A stretch of 64,000 nucleotides of DNA from Enoplolaimus lenunculus (Eukaryota > Nematoda > Enoplea > Enoplida > Thoracostomopsidae): contig JASANG010002449.1 in assembly GCA_030248215.1 (NCBI GenBank), positions 186,001 through 250,000 of the forward strand. Reading direction: 5' to 3'. Made by a program: the position numbers and the translations under genes. Below the pieces are notes generated by a model. That model was not told the DNA's origin. It ran no database searches and saw nothing but the letters and a program-made list of their open reading frames with translations. Below are positions 1-13,651 of this stretch, in pieces (the stretch's first letter is position 1; each line of letters starts with the position of its first letter).

Positions 1-180
1 AACTGAAAAATAAAACTTTTTTTGAACAATTTTAAAATATGCGATATTTTTTCACGAAGAAACCAAATGCTGCGTATTGGCGGCAACAAGAACTTTTTCA
101 AAAAATTTTCTCAATTTTTATAAAAATTGTGGAACATTCGGTCGGACATAAATTTAGTTAAATCTGATGATCAAGTCGTC

Positions 181-335
181 GGCCTATGTAAAGATCAGGG
201 GCGGAACGTTTTTCTGTGGAACTAGAAAAGAGTAAAAATTTACGTTTTAGACTAATTTTTTGCTTGGCTTAGGCTTAAGCTTAGTAGTATGCTTACTCTT
301 ACGGTAAGGCTTAGGCTTGGTATATATGACAGCTA
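181..335 (+). mobile_element. GGCC-type MITE, left end plus body
   Basis: It starts GGCCTATGTAAAGATCAGGG and runs through the family's usual body (GACTAATTTTTTGCTTGGCT, then TTAGGC-like blocks). The matching right end is not present, so the copy is truncated or too worn to follow beyond about 335. The family is described under 20504-20700. Confidence 0.6.
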
Positions 336-1835
336 AGAATTATTGCAGGGAATTTAACATTTTGAACCTAATCTATTCAAATGAATATAGCACTCATCGT
401 CAAGTTAATAGCGATACGTTTTCAATTTGTTGAACTTTTACTGTTGTAAATTTGAACATTGCACGTACTTAAATGACGAAAAACAATGCAAAGAATGTGC
501 TAAATTTAGAGAGAATTTGAGATTTTGGGAGGTATAGAATTAGGCTTTACTAATATCAATTAGGATAAGCTTTATCCTTGGCTTTAGGCTTACCGGACAA
601 TTCCGATGAAAAAATACCAGAACAAATACCGGAACCGGATGGTGTAATGTACTGGATTTCATAAGTGGAACCGGAATTCCGGTTGCACCCTGCTACTAAC
701 ACGATTAACTGTGCGAGATTTGTTTATTTTACCTGATCAAAAAATATGCTCAACGGATGTGGACCACATACATTTAGGCTGAGGTACAGGTTTACGCTTT
801 ACCTTAGTTTACAGGTTAAAGGTTAGGCTTAGCTTAGGTTAACGTTTAAGGTTTAGGCTTAAGCGTAGAATCTAATATAGGTGGAACGTAGAATTCAGCG
901 GAGCCTTAGGCTTAGAACTTGACTTACGCGTCGGCTTAATCTGAAACTTGCGCTTAGCCTTAACCTTTAGACGAGACGTAGGCTTTTCCTTAAGTGAAAA
1001 TTAAGATCTTGGAAGATGTTTGAGTTTTAGGTTAGGGTTAGGCTTAGCCGTATGCTTTGGCGCAAGCGTACATAGTTTTAGATCTAAGATCCATCAACAA
1101 AAACCTAAAATTTGATCCGCGTCAACAAATCGCAAAATCTTATCTGTTACAATATGTCAAAACCAAACTTAAACCAATTCCCAAAGTTCAAAAGTCTCAC
1201 GGGCTGCAATAATCCCAAAAATCCAAAATTCCACCTTCCAAATCTAACATAACCCAAAGTCTTATTTTCAACTGTATCCCGAAATCCCAAAATAATTACA
1301 TCAACAATTTTACGAAATCCCAAAATCAACGTTCGACAACATCCCAACATCCCAAGATCAAACATTCAACTGCATAACAGAATCCAAAATTTCCACCTGT
1401 TTTCATATCTCTGCATCCAGAACTCCTACCTAAAACTCAAATTATCATGGGATGGCGGGATCTTGAGACGGCAGCGAGGTTGACATTGGCGGCTTTTTAA
1501 AACATAAATCATTGATCTCAATGTGAACTGCACAGCCTACATTCTACGCAGCCTACACCTGAGTTTTGCAGTTGCCTCTGTTAGCGAAATCCGTTTCAAA
1601 CTTGTGTTTCTTATACGCTGCGTAAACAGTTGGTACTGGTATCAGAACAAATTTACAGGCAATGCGTATACGCCGTTTGGTGCCTAATAACTACCAGAGG
1701 CAGAAGTTTTTCTGCAGGACTACAATAGAGTAAGCGTAAGCCTTAGGCTACTGTTTCGCTTCGCTTAGCTTAGGCTTAGGCTTAAATAGATACTCATTTT
1801 TGTGCTTCGGCCTAGGCTTAGGGTTACGCTTAGGC
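336..1835. other. Gene-free AT-rich stretch with degenerate TTAGGC and CCCAAAAT blocks
   Basis: No coding sequence is supported. Positions 540-600, 775-1060 and 1720-1835 hold diverged TTAGGC-like words, probably old MITE bodies. Positions 1150-1440 are a low-complexity run of words resembling ATCCCAAAAT. Around 600-690 there is a CCGGAACCGG-rich patch ending in GTTGCACCCTG, similar to the end of the hAT-like element at 51360-51774. Confidence 0.5.
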
Positions 1836-2020
1836 GGCCAATGTTAAGAACAGGGGCAGAACAGTAGTATATGTACATTCTAAGCCTAAGCCTAACGTAA
1901 GAATGAGCTTATACCTAAGCCAAGCCTAAGCCAAGCAAAAAAATTAGTCGAAAGTTTAAGCTTACTCAATCCCAGTACCACAGAAATATGTTCCGCCTCA
2001 GATGTTAACACGGGTCAGCC
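1836..2020 (+). mobile_element. GGCC-type MITE, worn full copy
   Basis: The left end GGCCAATGTTAAGAACAGGG is clear. The body has CCTAAG repeats, the reverse of TTAGGC. The right end is degenerate but recognisable (GTTCCGCCTCAG, then an ending CAGCC). The 8-bp target duplication is not readable. Confidence 0.6.
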
Positions 2021-2307
2021 TAGGCTTTAGGAATATGCTTATACTACTGTAACGACTCTGTTCTATACATTGACAAAATAGTCAAAGGATAGACTTCACA
2101 TCGAACATTCGTTCGTGGTTAATCCTATTAGTACATTGGTAATTTCAGAATATGTAAAATTAAACGCACTTTCCTAAGACTATGCTTAAGCCTAATCGTG
2201 AAAATGAGCTCACACGTAAGCATAAGCAAAAAATTAGTCCAAAGCTGAAACTTGCTCTATTGCAGTTCCGTGAACAAACGGTCCGACCCCTCAGCTTTGC
2301 ATGGGCC
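2021..2307. mobile_element. Two GGCC-type MITE right-end fragments
   Basis: Positions 2021-2078 look like a right end in one orientation (AATATGCTTATACTACTG, then TTCTATACATTG). Positions 2160-2307 look like a copy in the other orientation ending CATGGGCC. Neither has a detectable opposite end. Confidence 0.5.
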
Positions 2308-2734
2308 AATTTACTCAACAAATTGCAGTTTATTCACTAATCACAGTATTTGACTTCGTACACCATACAGCAAAATCTCGAAATGAGACAAATAAATTGG
2401 CCAACAAAAATATCCTTAATTCAAAAAACGCACGAAAGTTCACATTTGTTAAAAAATTCTCGAATCAAAAACAACATCCAATTAAAACAGAATACGCGAA
2501 TAAACAACTTACACGCTTCAGATGCAGCTGACGTGCCGGGTTTGGTCAAATTTAACCTATTAAAAACAACGGCATCAAATATTTTAATTCAGGTCTGTTT
2601 TTTTGGCAAAAATATTTTACGCCGCAAATTAAAAAAAATTTGTTTTAAATTTGCAAAACACTTTTCGAGTATATAAAACATTTTTTCCAGTCGTCTCAAA
2701 AATAAACCACCAGGCTTTTAATTCTTTTTACTCG
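2308..2734. other. Gene-free AT-rich stretch
   Basis: Short overlapping reading frames are present, but they are rich in K, N, T and I as expected of AT-rich DNA. No domain, intron signal or repeat was recognised. Confidence 0.4.
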
Positions 2735-3000
2735 AAATTATAGTAGGTCGAGCGTGCAAACAGGGGGTAGCTAAGATTTTGGAAATAGCAGTTAAGTTTT
2801 TTTAAGAATTTTAATTTTTGATCCTAAATTATAGTAGGTCGAGCGTGCAAACAGGAGGATAGCTAAGATTTTGGAAATAGCAGTTAAATTTTTGCAAGTT
2901 TTTTAATTTTGTATCCTAAATTATGTAGGTCGAGCGTGCAAACAGGGGGGTAGGTAAACTTTTGGAAATGGCAGTTAAAATTTTTTTAAGAAATTTTGAA
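2735..3000. repeat. Three tandem copies of a unit of about 91 bp
   Basis: The phrase GTAGGTCGAGCGTGCAAACA recurs at 2743, 2834 and 2925, each time followed by GGTAG.TAA..TTTTGGAAAT and an AT-rich spacer. The copies are close to one another and differ mostly in T/A-run length and in the number of Gs after the phrase. Confidence 0.85.
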
Positions 3001-6000
3001 GTCGTGGTTTCTTGTGTTCCAACTGAACAAATGAAAGATCTAGTGAAAATCCAGTTATTGATACCTCTAACAAACTACGCCCTTGCGTACAAACGAAAAA
3101 AACAAATTTAACACTTATTATGCCTTGCTTGCCTGTCAAAGATAAACAACACACCCATACGGCAACATCTTTCCATCGCACATTCGCTCGCCAGAAGAAT
3201 CTCAAGGATAAGATGCTGATTCCATCAAATTCCTGCCAATCATTTTTAAAAAACAAAATACAGAAGGTTAAATATATTTACACTTTTTTACCTGAGAAGC
3301 ACATCAGCATAAAATGCTTTGTTTTGAAATAAAAAATACAAACCAATGTTGACAAATCGGTCACATACGGACGCTGTTCATTCCTGTATCCTAAAATTGC
3401 ATTTTTGTTGAGCATTCAAGATAAAGTTTTAAGTTTATACGTGAAAATTTTGGAATTGCGAGATTTTAGCAATTTTTTATTCAAAGTATAATTTAGGAAC
3501 ATAATCTATTTAAAGCTAAAACGCCCAACATACGCATTTTGGCACCGGTCCAGAAAAGAACATTCATATAGACATATATGATATTAATGCTATTTTATAC
3601 GTAAACAGAATGAAAACTTTAAGAGGCGCCGTTGAAGTTCAACAGTGTTTGATACGCAAAATAGTTTTGGTCTTTGTGTAATATGGCCGTAGCATCTTTT
3701 TCAATAGGCTTAGTCTTGCTTTTACAGCAAACAAGTTTATATACTATTCATGACCGCTGAATATTCGCAATATAAGAATTATCCTAATGTATCCAAAAAG
3801 AAATATATTTGCGTAAATACCAGGCAAGGATTGACGGACGTCCAAATATGAAAAATATTATATTATAACCGGTATCACGACAATTCGTTTGACCGACAAC
3901 TTGTAATCTGAAATTTCATCGACTCTACAATTCGTCGTCCATCATTATGTTTAGGTTTAAGGTTAGGCTGAGGATTACGCTTATAGAATTATGTTTAGAC
4001 TGATTTATATGTTTTGAGACACTGTTGAGTGACAAGTTGTCGGTCGACGAATTATCGTAGACTCATCATAACTGATGACAACGATTATTATATAAATGGG
4101 CACAAGATATCCGGGAATTTGTTCTCATATCTAAATGTGCGTATATCTGAGCAATGTTATTCTCTGGTGCATCCTATCTCAACAAACTAGATACATATAC
4201 CACGTTTGACTCATGTTAATTAGAGAGGCCAGCCCACTGGCACACAGGATAGGCTTGGAACTACAGCACCGCGCAGCGCCGCTGGTTATGCCAAAAACTA
4301 TTTTGATGAAACGCGCTATGCCGCCGGCGGCTTCCACTTTTATTTGCGACGCTCGTGGCGTGGTGAGGCAACGAACGGTGGCGTCCGGTGACGGGAACCT
4401 CTGTGCGATTATAGATGAGAACCGGCGCACGTAAAAGTATGCCGCATTGCGTAGGCCTACGTTCAGGTTTAGGCTTACACTTAGGCTCAGGCGCAGTTGA
4501 CAGACCCTTGATAGTTTGCACATTTTATATGTTCATATCCGTGAAATGAATATTTTTCATGCAAAAGCGATGAAATGACGACACACGAGTGTTCAACTCA
4601 TGGCGTCCGCATGAAAAATGTGCCACCGGGCGTTGCGTTTTTGGCCAACCCCCTTTGTTTGGAGGGGGATCGCTATCACATGATTACCCCTAAATTAAGC
4701 TGTAAGGGAAACATGTTTGACGCCGCATACATAAAGTAGCATGGTTCGCATCGGTTGTATCACCTCTAAATTAAGGATAGGGTTAAGGGCAAAAGCGCAA
4801 AGCGTGCCAGGTATATTCTTTTCTACACAGAAGGTTCCTAGTTGCACGCTCTTGTTATATAGCGATTATCAACTCTTGGCCGGCCGTACTATAGAGCAAA
4901 ATTTTTAGGTTAACTATCTTTGAAATGATTCAAAAGAAACGATCCGAATTTAAAAACGTCTTTCGAAGCTGATGTTCTTTTATAAATCGTATATTTTATA
5001 GTTTGAATTTGCTGTCAGTATTAAATTTTTAGCATTAAATGTTGTCTGACTAAGCACTTTAATTGTAAATTCTTATCGAAAACAAAGTAAAAAGCTAGCA
5101 GCTGCCCGTCTACGAGTCGCGAGAAACGGTATGTTTCACCGAGCCGATTGGAACCAAATTTATATACTAGGCCGGGTTTGTGCTCTATTTTGGAGAAAAC
5201 TTCAACTGTAATTCGAATCCATTGTAAAATCATGCTCGAAGGGAAGTACTCTGACCCTGACTCATAAGTTGATTGGTATGAGCGTACAACATACAATTCT
5301 AAAAATAGTTTTTTATTAATATGTAACTACTGCTTCAATAGTGCTGGGTATTCGGTTAAGAAGATTGCTACTGACTAATAGAGTACTAACGTTGGTTACC
5401 TGAAATTGAGTTGATTTGGCTTGTTTCCGATTCTATCGAATGTCACCCTTCCCGCGAACTATATATACCTGAGCCGTTTTACGTTCCAAGAGAAAAGAAC
5501 CACGTTATAATATACTTACGCTAAATCGTACAAACATCAGCCAATGTTGCTTTCAGTGGTACCCCGCTTTAAGCGACTGATCCAGAATTTTTTGACGGGG
5601 GGCAGACTCGTAAATGTTCTGAAACGCAGTTTTACACCGACCGCACTATTTTATTACAAAAAAATTTCTCACGACATCCGCCCGCTCCCCTCTGCACCCG
5701 CTAGTACCCGCTTTCCAAAGACCGAAATAGACTAGGCTTAAATTTTACACTGTTTGCTTTGGCTTAGGTATAGCTCTGTTAGACTGGTGTTTATTACGCT
5801 GAGGAGGCTTAGGAATTTGTTCTGGTCGTTACATTGCTAAAGTAATTTTCGTCCAAATCTTCAGGACCCGCTCTAGTCCTATTGGAACATAATAACGATT
5901 TGGCTCCTCATAACCTCCCCTGATTATTTCAATTCAATTTCAATTTTTCAAGACTTGAATATATACTTTCACTTTTTGTGATCTTATGAACTATTGCGGA

Positions 6001-9000
6001 ACCGAAAATGTGCCAATTTTCAACTGTTAGGAAATCTATGTTTTTGGGTATTGCATAAGCGACGCGCATTTCGGATATTCGGCGGATATCCGAATATCCG
6101 GATATATCCGCATACCCGGATATCCGGATATACGAATACGTGTGTCTTTTCGGATACATATCCGGATAATATTAACAATCTTCACGAGTGCAGCTTGAGC
6201 AAAAAGACACAACATGGTCTAGCCTTTGACTTACTTCCGCGTTGCACTATCCAATTTAGATTCTGTTTAATTACGGCTTCGGTACGCGTACGACATATCA
6301 TATATTCATCATAAAACATTCAATTTTAGCAAAGGCCGTTTGGTGAATAATTATCGAACTGCACTGAGAGACTGGCAAATACTCCACCTGTCTGGTTTAT
6401 AATTATTTAACAACATTAATATATGTTCCTGGTCCTACCCTGTACCCTAGAATTTTATTCTATAGGACTCATACATTCGAGTTAGGACTAACCGTCTTTC
6501 TTGGCTTTTACGTGCCACTACCAGCCGTTTTAAATACATGGTTTTTGAGTGATGACCTAAACCAAAATCCTATAGCACAGAGCATTGTATCAAAAGACCT
6601 CAGAAGGAGGGTGGTCAAGCCTTTTTTAAGCGCACACCATTATCGTAACGTGCTAATTTCAATAAGCGTACGCTTAAACGCTTCAAGCTTTGCTAAACCC
6701 CTCGCTCGCTTCGCTCGTGAAAATTTTTGGTTTTCAATAATAAAATACACGATAAGTGTCAAAACTCAATCAGAAGTTGATAATTGACTCTTGATAGACG
6801 CATAGAGACATGCGATGTTACTTGATTTCGTGTTGGACAACTGTGGAAGCATGCTTTCAATTTTGGCTAAAATCCATGTTTTGCCATTAAGGTATTAAAG
6901 GATTATCTGTGATTTTTCTTTATTCACGCTTTTTAGTTCCTATTATTTGAGTAAAATAGGCTTCATTCCAAACCAACACTGAGAAGATTACTCCCTATAC
7001 AGAATGTACCCAGTTTTCTTTAGTAAACAACGTTCTTAGGCTTTATTCCAAACTAGCACTGGTCTTATTTCTCCGTATATAGAATGTGCCAAGTTCAAAT
7101 TAATATGGTCTATTAAAATGCTCAGCATAAATCCTTCGTTCAAAAGTTCGTTTCGATCTTTCAAAATCTCATTTCAAAACTAACCAACTCAAAATTAAAC
7201 ATCTAAAATAATTTGAACACACCATCTCGAGTTTTATTAATTATTGTTCTTGTCCGTGAATATAATATTGGTTTTCAAAAACCATCGGCGTATAGCGAAT
7301 ATTTCATTTCAAAAACATGTTTATAGCCGATTTTTTGGCCTCTAAAATCAAACCGGTTATTTTAAAGTTTTAAGAAGAAGCGTTTTATTTTTGTCCCCCA
7401 AAATTTTTTAAAAGAGATGTCTACTGAATATTGCCATGATTGTCAGTGCCACTTGCCATGTGCTTATTCTGAACTGCAACATTAATTTTTCATCTCGTAA
7501 AAATTATCGGGGGCTTGCTTATACTAAGTCTATGTTTAACCCTCAACGGCCCGGCAAAAAATACAGCTTAATTAGCACTCCAGTCTACATATATAGACAC
7601 TATGTAGTTTCAATTATTATGCTCAAACATTACTGCAGTGTATGTGTATTTAGCATTTCCTGTTAGGTACCAAGGCATCATGCCTTGTCTGAATTTCATT
7701 CCTTCTGCCCAACCAGTCATCTTAATACTCACCTGCGTTGGAGATGTATTTTGTCGCTGTTGCAGTGGAAGGCCGTATTATCTTGAGTAAGTTGTTCAGA
7801 AGGCTACTTCAGAAATCATATGCCCATATTGTAGGCATTATTAATGCATATATAGATCATGTTGAAAAAATACTTAAGTCGGACCCGCCATTTGTTTTTA
7901 ATTCAGAGTAAAAGTCTCTTCAATGCATTAATCCATCACATTCATAACATTCATACCTCTCTTGTGCTTTTTGTAGTCCAGGATTGAGAGTTGTTGCAGG
8001 TTTTTTGATGATTCTGGTTTCACAAGCTTTTCTAGTGTGTACCAAATACCAACTCAGAAATGAAACAGTCGCATTTGTTTGGTACAAAAATGATGCCAAA
8101 ATACAATTCTAAAATCCTTGAGAAATCGATCGCAGGCAACTACTTGACTTTATATCGTCTTCGTTAACGCTAACACATCAAGGCAATCTGCGGTTATTGT
8201 TCCAGTATATGTTAGACCAATAGTGAGCAACTCAACAGCAAGGTTAATAGGTGAGGGAAAATATCGATTCGTAAACATTTCGTTGCGACTTTTTGTATCT
8301 AATGATATGTTTGTTTTTTCTTGCTTGCATCATTCGTTTTCTGATATTGTTCACCTGTAAATTCTCGGCTGGTATTTTTAGCGAATAATGCAGAAGATTG
8401 CGAAATGTTTTATACTCAAAGGCTTATTAGAAGTCCAATCCTGAGCCGGAGCATAAGCCTACGTTTAAGTAAGTCTAAGCTTAAACCTAAGGCGACTGTA
8501 AGTGTTCCAGGCCAGTGTTTTCAGCCATAATTTAAATGGGCCTTTTTTCAATCAATCATAATGCGTTAGATGTTTAGACAGGTATGTTCGTTTTTGCATT
8601 GAATCTGTTATAGGGTGCAGATTGTTTACCAGGAAAGCTTTAACAATATTTTTTTGGGTATTTTCCAGTTCAATATAAAATAGTTATATAATACGCGATC
8701 CATTTTATCTTGCGCCCGCCTTGTGGAAAATGAAAATGCCAACTCTCCAATAGGAAACGAAAAATCCCAATTTTCGAATAGAAGCAGTGAATACAAAATT
8801 TTACATTAATGTAGCAATTTTAATTTATCACTTCTCTTTTGCGCTGCTTTAACTTTAGTAAAGTTTTTCCACACTGTTATCTATTTACCATTTGATTTGA
8901 CCTTAAAGCATACTGCACATAAGAATTAATTATGTCTATATCTCAGACTAATCGTAAAACCCTAAGCGTAAGCCTTAGTAAAAATCCGGACATAACACGA

Positions 9001-9015
9001 ATCAAAGCCTCCGCA
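3001..9015. other. Six kilobases with no supported gene
   Basis: No convincing exon was found on either strand. Visible structure: a TTAGGC-like fragment at 3950-3985; a GC-rich block at 4230-4440 that keeps short frames open only because of its composition; and a patch at 6060-6170 packed with CGGATATCCG palindromes, matching the ends of the hAT-like element at 41900-42907. There is a further CCTAAG-type fragment near 8455-8500. The rest is AT-rich and unassigned. Confidence 0.5.
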
Positions 9016-9270
9016 CTGTCAGAACTGCACGGTCGGGACGACCCCTTCCTCCGAAGTACTGCGAATATATTTGATTTTCTCCTAAACTTCTCCGAAAGAT
9101 ATGGCCACGCCGGGAATCGAACCTCGGACCTCTCGCTCGCGAGTCAAGCGCGCTACCCATTACACCACGCGGCCGATATCATAATTTCCTCTGGTGGTAT
9201 ATGTGCACGAGTATGTATATGTCTTAACATTATACACTCTGCACATACACAAGCCGCGTATACCCACATT
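9016..9270 (-). mobile_element. tRNA-containing SINE-like repeat, copy 1
   Basis: On the minus strand a 72-nt tRNA-like core (9103-9174) sits in the middle of a longer conserved unit. The core starts GGCCGCGTGGTGTAATGGGT, its acceptor arm pairs over 7 bp and its anticodon loop would read CGC. The T stem has two mispairs, so a functional tRNA is doubtful. The flanks on both sides are repeated in the copies at 9366-9620 and 59025-59275, which is why I call it a SINE-like element and not a free tRNA gene. Confidence 0.6.
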
Positions 9271-9365
9271 CCCCCTTCTTTAGGCGGTCGCCCCGGACCG
9301 CGAATCCAAACTTCTCCGAATCCATGAGCCTGCAATTTACAGCGCCCGTCTCGGTGGGACCTCTA
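9271..9365. other. Spacer between the two tandem SINE-like units
   Basis: A GC-rich spacer with a small inverted repeat (GGCGGTCGCC and its partner near GGACCGCG). It is not repeated after the second unit. Confidence 0.4.
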
Positions 9366-9620
9366 TGTCAGAACTGCACGGTCGGGACGACCCCTTCCTC
9401 CGAAGTACTGCGAATATATTTGATTTTTTCCTAAACTTCTCCGAAAGATATGGCCACGCCGGGAATCGAACCTCGGACCTCTCGCTCGCGAGTCAAGCGC
9501 GCTACCCATTACACCACGCGGCCGATATCATAATTTCCTCTGGTGGTATATGTGCACGAGTATGTATATGTCTTAACATTATACACTCTGCACATACACA
9601 AGCCGCGTATACCCACACGC
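9366..9620 (-). mobile_element. tRNA-containing SINE-like repeat, copy 2
   Basis: Nearly identical to copy 1, with the tRNA-like core at 9452-9523 unchanged. The two copies lie head to tail with a period of about 350 bp. High identity suggests a recent local duplication. Confidence 0.6.
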
Positions 9621-11516
9621 ACTACTATATTATAAAACAGATCGGAAATACGAAGGGTAATTCCTAAAGACCACCATAGTTGCCTAAATTTACGTCATTT
9701 TCTGTATTTTAGGTTAGGAAAACTTTCCATTACCTAAGTCTGTTATATTTGTACGTCAAGTGGTAATTTGCCCTTCTTCAGATAAAATAGTAATTGAGAA
9801 TTTACTGCAACTGTTAAAAAACTTCAATATCCTACCTTTGTCTTTATTTAGTAGTTGTTTGTCTGCTAAGGTTGCTATCGATTTAATAATACTGTTGTAA
9901 GATTCTTATCAATTTTCAGATATTGTAATGTAGTACACTCTAAAGAGTTACTTGAATTTAATTAATATTTGAACACATGCTTATTTGACCTCTGTAAAAA
10001 TCGTTTTAATTTCCCGACAGTGTTTATAAAGTTAAACAATTTACTAAAACTGTTTCACAAACAGTAGTAGTAAATGGCGGTTTTATTTTTTCACACGGTG
10101 TGCGCAAGTTAAAGTAGGTCAAGCATAATAAAATTGGCCCATATAAAGATCAGGGGGAACGTTATTCCGTGGCTCTTTATTTGAAAAAGCTTAAGCTCTG
10201 AGATTATTTTTTTGCTTAGGTTTACGCTTACGATATTTGTCAGTAAGGCAGTATAACTCGTTCGGACTTTCAGGCTGTCAAAAGCAGCTTCTATATCTGG
10301 TGCTATTGGTTTGGACATTTTGACAAATTTTTGAAACATTAATTTTATCAAAGAAGTATTTGCTATTGTAAGTAAACATATGAACGTATGGTAGGCACTT
10401 GAAGCAATCTTTCAGCTGGTCTAAGACTTGAATAACAACCGCGATTTTTCTGCTTAGATATGTTTGGATGGTTGAGTTAAATTAACATATTTACGGATTC
10501 ATAAAATTTTAAGCAGTTGTAATAATCATGAAGAGAATGTTGAACATTTTCTTTTTTACTAGCAGCCAAGTATATATGTGGAGGTTTTACCTAACATTAT
10601 AACCCTTAATTCGGCAATATACTTTTCGACTAATGCTTTGCGCCCCGCCGTTCTGGTGCCGTGCGGCTTCATGGATGAACCGGGGCATATTTCAGCACGC
10701 CGGACGGTACCGAAAATACTTTAAGAAATTAAACATTTTAGCTTGCAGCGGGCGGATTCTGACCCTGGCGAACGCCGCACAATAAAAGTATAGCGGCACT
10801 TTTAGTCTGGCTTGGCCACAAAATATCTATTTTTTATTTCAAATTTATTATGAGACAGCAGAATAGTAAAATTATTTGCTCAATACTGTCAGAGCAACCA
10901 GCTGTTCATGAAATATTTATAATTTTATTTTTCATTAAAGCAAAAAAAAAACTAATACTTCACTTGATATGACTACTAAATCAACTAAAAGGTATAATGA
11001 AATACAACTTTTCTTTGCGGAATCTTGCTTATGTTGCTTTTAAAATGTCTATTAGCTTTTTACAGTATTTTAATGATTATTCAAGAGTCTTGAATAAATG
11101 TTTTACTACATAAGTTCAAATAATTTTCACTACAAATCATGCATATGTATTGAATACTGTGTAGCAGAGAAGAATTTTCTACTTTAAACTCAAATGTGCT
11201 GCTTTACAAATTCCAGCTATGTAAAATTGGACTCATGTAAAGATCAGGCGTGGAACATTTTTCTGCGGGACTGCAACAGAGTATTTAAGCTTAAACTAAT
11301 TGTGTGTCCTATACTTCGGATTTAAAGCGCAGTTTTATCAGTAGATAATTGATATATGTCTTATTTTGTTCACCAGCTGCAGAAACATGGAGTTGTAAAA
11401 ATAGCATCGACGCCAAAAGAGATTGCACAAAGGTGTGCAAACGATGCTTTTCAGCGAAACGGTCAACGAATGACAATGTGATACCATTAAGCAATACTTT
11501 TCAAGTAAAATCTATA
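9621..11516. other. Gene-free stretch with two MITE left-end fragments
   Basis: A GGCC-type MITE left end lies at 10136-10240 (GGCCCATATAAAGATCAGGG) and another at 11229-11320 (ACTCATGTAAAGATCAGG). A GC-rich block at 10640-10800 ends AAAGTATAGCGGCACTT, like the right end of the small TIR element at 54397-54548. No gene was seen. Confidence 0.5.
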
Positions 11517-11726
11517 CTGTAGTGACCCAAATAAGAGCTTGCCTGATATTTATTTGGCCGCTCCAGACGGTACATTTTGCGGTAACGGATTATTACTTAT
11601 TTATAATTTACCGCATACTTGCAGTCAAATCGCTTCTTTTGCATATTTTTTCTTTTAGGCAAACCTGACTTGCTCCGAAGCATTTTTGTTTTTATTGCTG
11701 CCGTTAAACTTTTCGGGTGACTACAG
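11517..11726 (+). mobile_element. CTGTAGTGACC-type TIR element, short copy
   Basis: It begins CTGTAGTGACCCAAATAAG after a TA and ends GGGTGACTACAG. It is about half the length of the other copies, so the middle has been lost. The family is described under 17303-17750. Confidence 0.65.
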
Positions 11727-13069
11727 CGACGTCTATATACATTTATCTCTCATTATTTACTCATAGCCTCAGATTTAGGCTGATGCTTGGGCTGAGGGTT
11801 TAGCTTAGCTTTCAAAAAAGTAGACCTATGCTTATACCTAAGTATTTTCATAACTTAAGCTTATTCTAAGCCTAAACTTAAACCTCAAATATGGAAGAAG
11901 TATAAAAGAACCACCAATAAATTGGCTTCATAAAAATTGCTTTGTTGCCGCAATCTCTTGCACGCACTTGCTGTCGGACATAACTCCTAATGTGACATGT
12001 TTTGCAAATTAAACACCTACAAAATGTTGTTTTCAATGACAGTATTTGAAAATTGAGAGCAGTAAAACTTCACTCGAACAACCACGATTTTGTTCAAACT
12101 TTTGTCAAGTCTAAATTATGAGTTGATTTCAAATTCTGATCACGCATCTGGCTTAATTTATTAATACAAAAATTTATAATTTGCATATAAAAGAATACTT
12201 TTTAAACGTGGATTTTTACCGTGTGCCAAAATAGTTGCGTTTACTTGCAAGCGGTACGAGATAGTATTTTTGGCTGCAGTTGACTTTAACCGGAAACGTG
12301 TTCACGTTTTTTTAGAATGGTAGGAAAACCAACACCGTATCGTATTACCTTCATCTGTGAAACGCCTGGTAGTGGAGCTATCAACGTAAAGTTTAAGCTT
12401 CGTATTCAAATAAAACTCTTGTTAGAAACAGATAAAAATTGTAGCTTTTGTAAGTCAAATAAAAGTTTAAAAGAAAATTAACCCTTTCCTACATGAATAT
12501 TTTCAGTTTCATATGAGATGTAATTTTAAAGTAAGATTCTATCTTCCGTCTGACTTGTGGGAGGCATTTACGATGACCACTGAGCAGTAGGAGCTTGAAG
12601 CTAGAGATCACATGGGCTCTCTCACCTTGTGGTGATTGTGCACTGCGTATATATGTTAGAATTGTTAAACACTGCTCACAGTGTCTGTATTGCTCGTATA
12701 TTTATGTTTAATTGCTTATAGTATACGAATGAAAGGGTTCTAGATACTAATTGAGAATTTTTCCATTTAAACATTTCGACACATTACGTAGTCCTGACTT
12801 TATTATACTTTACTTTAACGAAGTGCATAGATATTCCGACTAGTGTTACTTTGAGGAATGTAACAGTAGTGTAAGCATATTCCTAACCACGCCTAAGCCT
12901 AGAATACGCCTACGTCTCGGCGTAATAATAATCGTATAACTAAATCTGCATTACGCCTAAGTCTAAGCAGAAATGTCTAAAGCCTAACCTTTTACTGCAT
13001 TAAAGTCTTGCGGAAACGGTACACCCGTGATAGTAACGTTGCGTGACTTCCATAGTAACAATTTTTCAA
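11727..13069. other. Gene-free AT-rich stretch
   Basis: TTAGGC/CCTAAG-like fragments occur at 11770-11890 and 12865-13005. Positions 12545-12650 resemble, in part, the tRNA-derived SINE seen at 45018-45180 (GACCACTGAGCA). No gene is supported. Confidence 0.45.
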
Positions 13070-13260
13070 GCAACCCAGGGGCGGAACAGTGTCATAAGCA
13101 TATTCCTAAGCCTAAGACTAACCTAAGCCTAAGAATGAGCATATTCCTACACCTGAGGCTAAGCCTAAACCAGAGCCAGTCAAAAAATAGTCTAAACCTT
13201 AAGCTTACTCTATTATAGGCCCGCAGAAAATCGTTCCGCCCCTGATCTTTACATTTGCCC
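13070..13260 (+). mobile_element. GGCC-type MITE, worn full copy
   Basis: The left end is degenerate (CAGGGGCGGAACAGT intact, first bases lost). The body has CCTAAG repeats and AAAAAATAGTCTAAA, and the right end reads GTTCCGCCCCTGATCTTTAC, then ATTTGCCC. Both ends pair as expected. Confidence 0.7.
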
Positions 13261-13651
13261 GCTTATAATCAAGGCCCATATTCTCGAATGCATATAGCAC
13301 CCATTAACAGTTAGTAATAGGTTGTAAAACTAACGAACTGCCGCATTTGCTAATTTCAAAATTAGCAGATGAGCAGGAAAAACCGAAAACAATAGATGCG
13401 CAGAATTTTAAATCTCAACATTCCCTGATTCGAAAGTTACAACACCTATCACCAACAGGTACTAGGTGCTACAAACATTTCAGAATCTGTGGTCAAGTGT
13501 TCACTCATGCTCTATAGAAAATACTTTGTGAAATATAGCTGAACTTTAATGTTTTGCTAAACATTTTTGCTAATTTTTGTTGACGTTTTGCGTCATATAT
13601 TTTTTATTAATTTTTTGAGCTACAAATCCAAATTTCTTCGTTGAAGTTAAC

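Noticed and set aside
4213-4523. Overlapping frames on both strands in a GC-rich patch
   Set aside because: Open only because of base composition; no domain and no coding bias on either strand.
9103-9174. A functional tRNA-Ala(CGC) gene
   Set aside because: Two mispairs in the T stem, an A-G mispair in the anticodon stem, and repeated flanks; kept as a SINE-like core instead.
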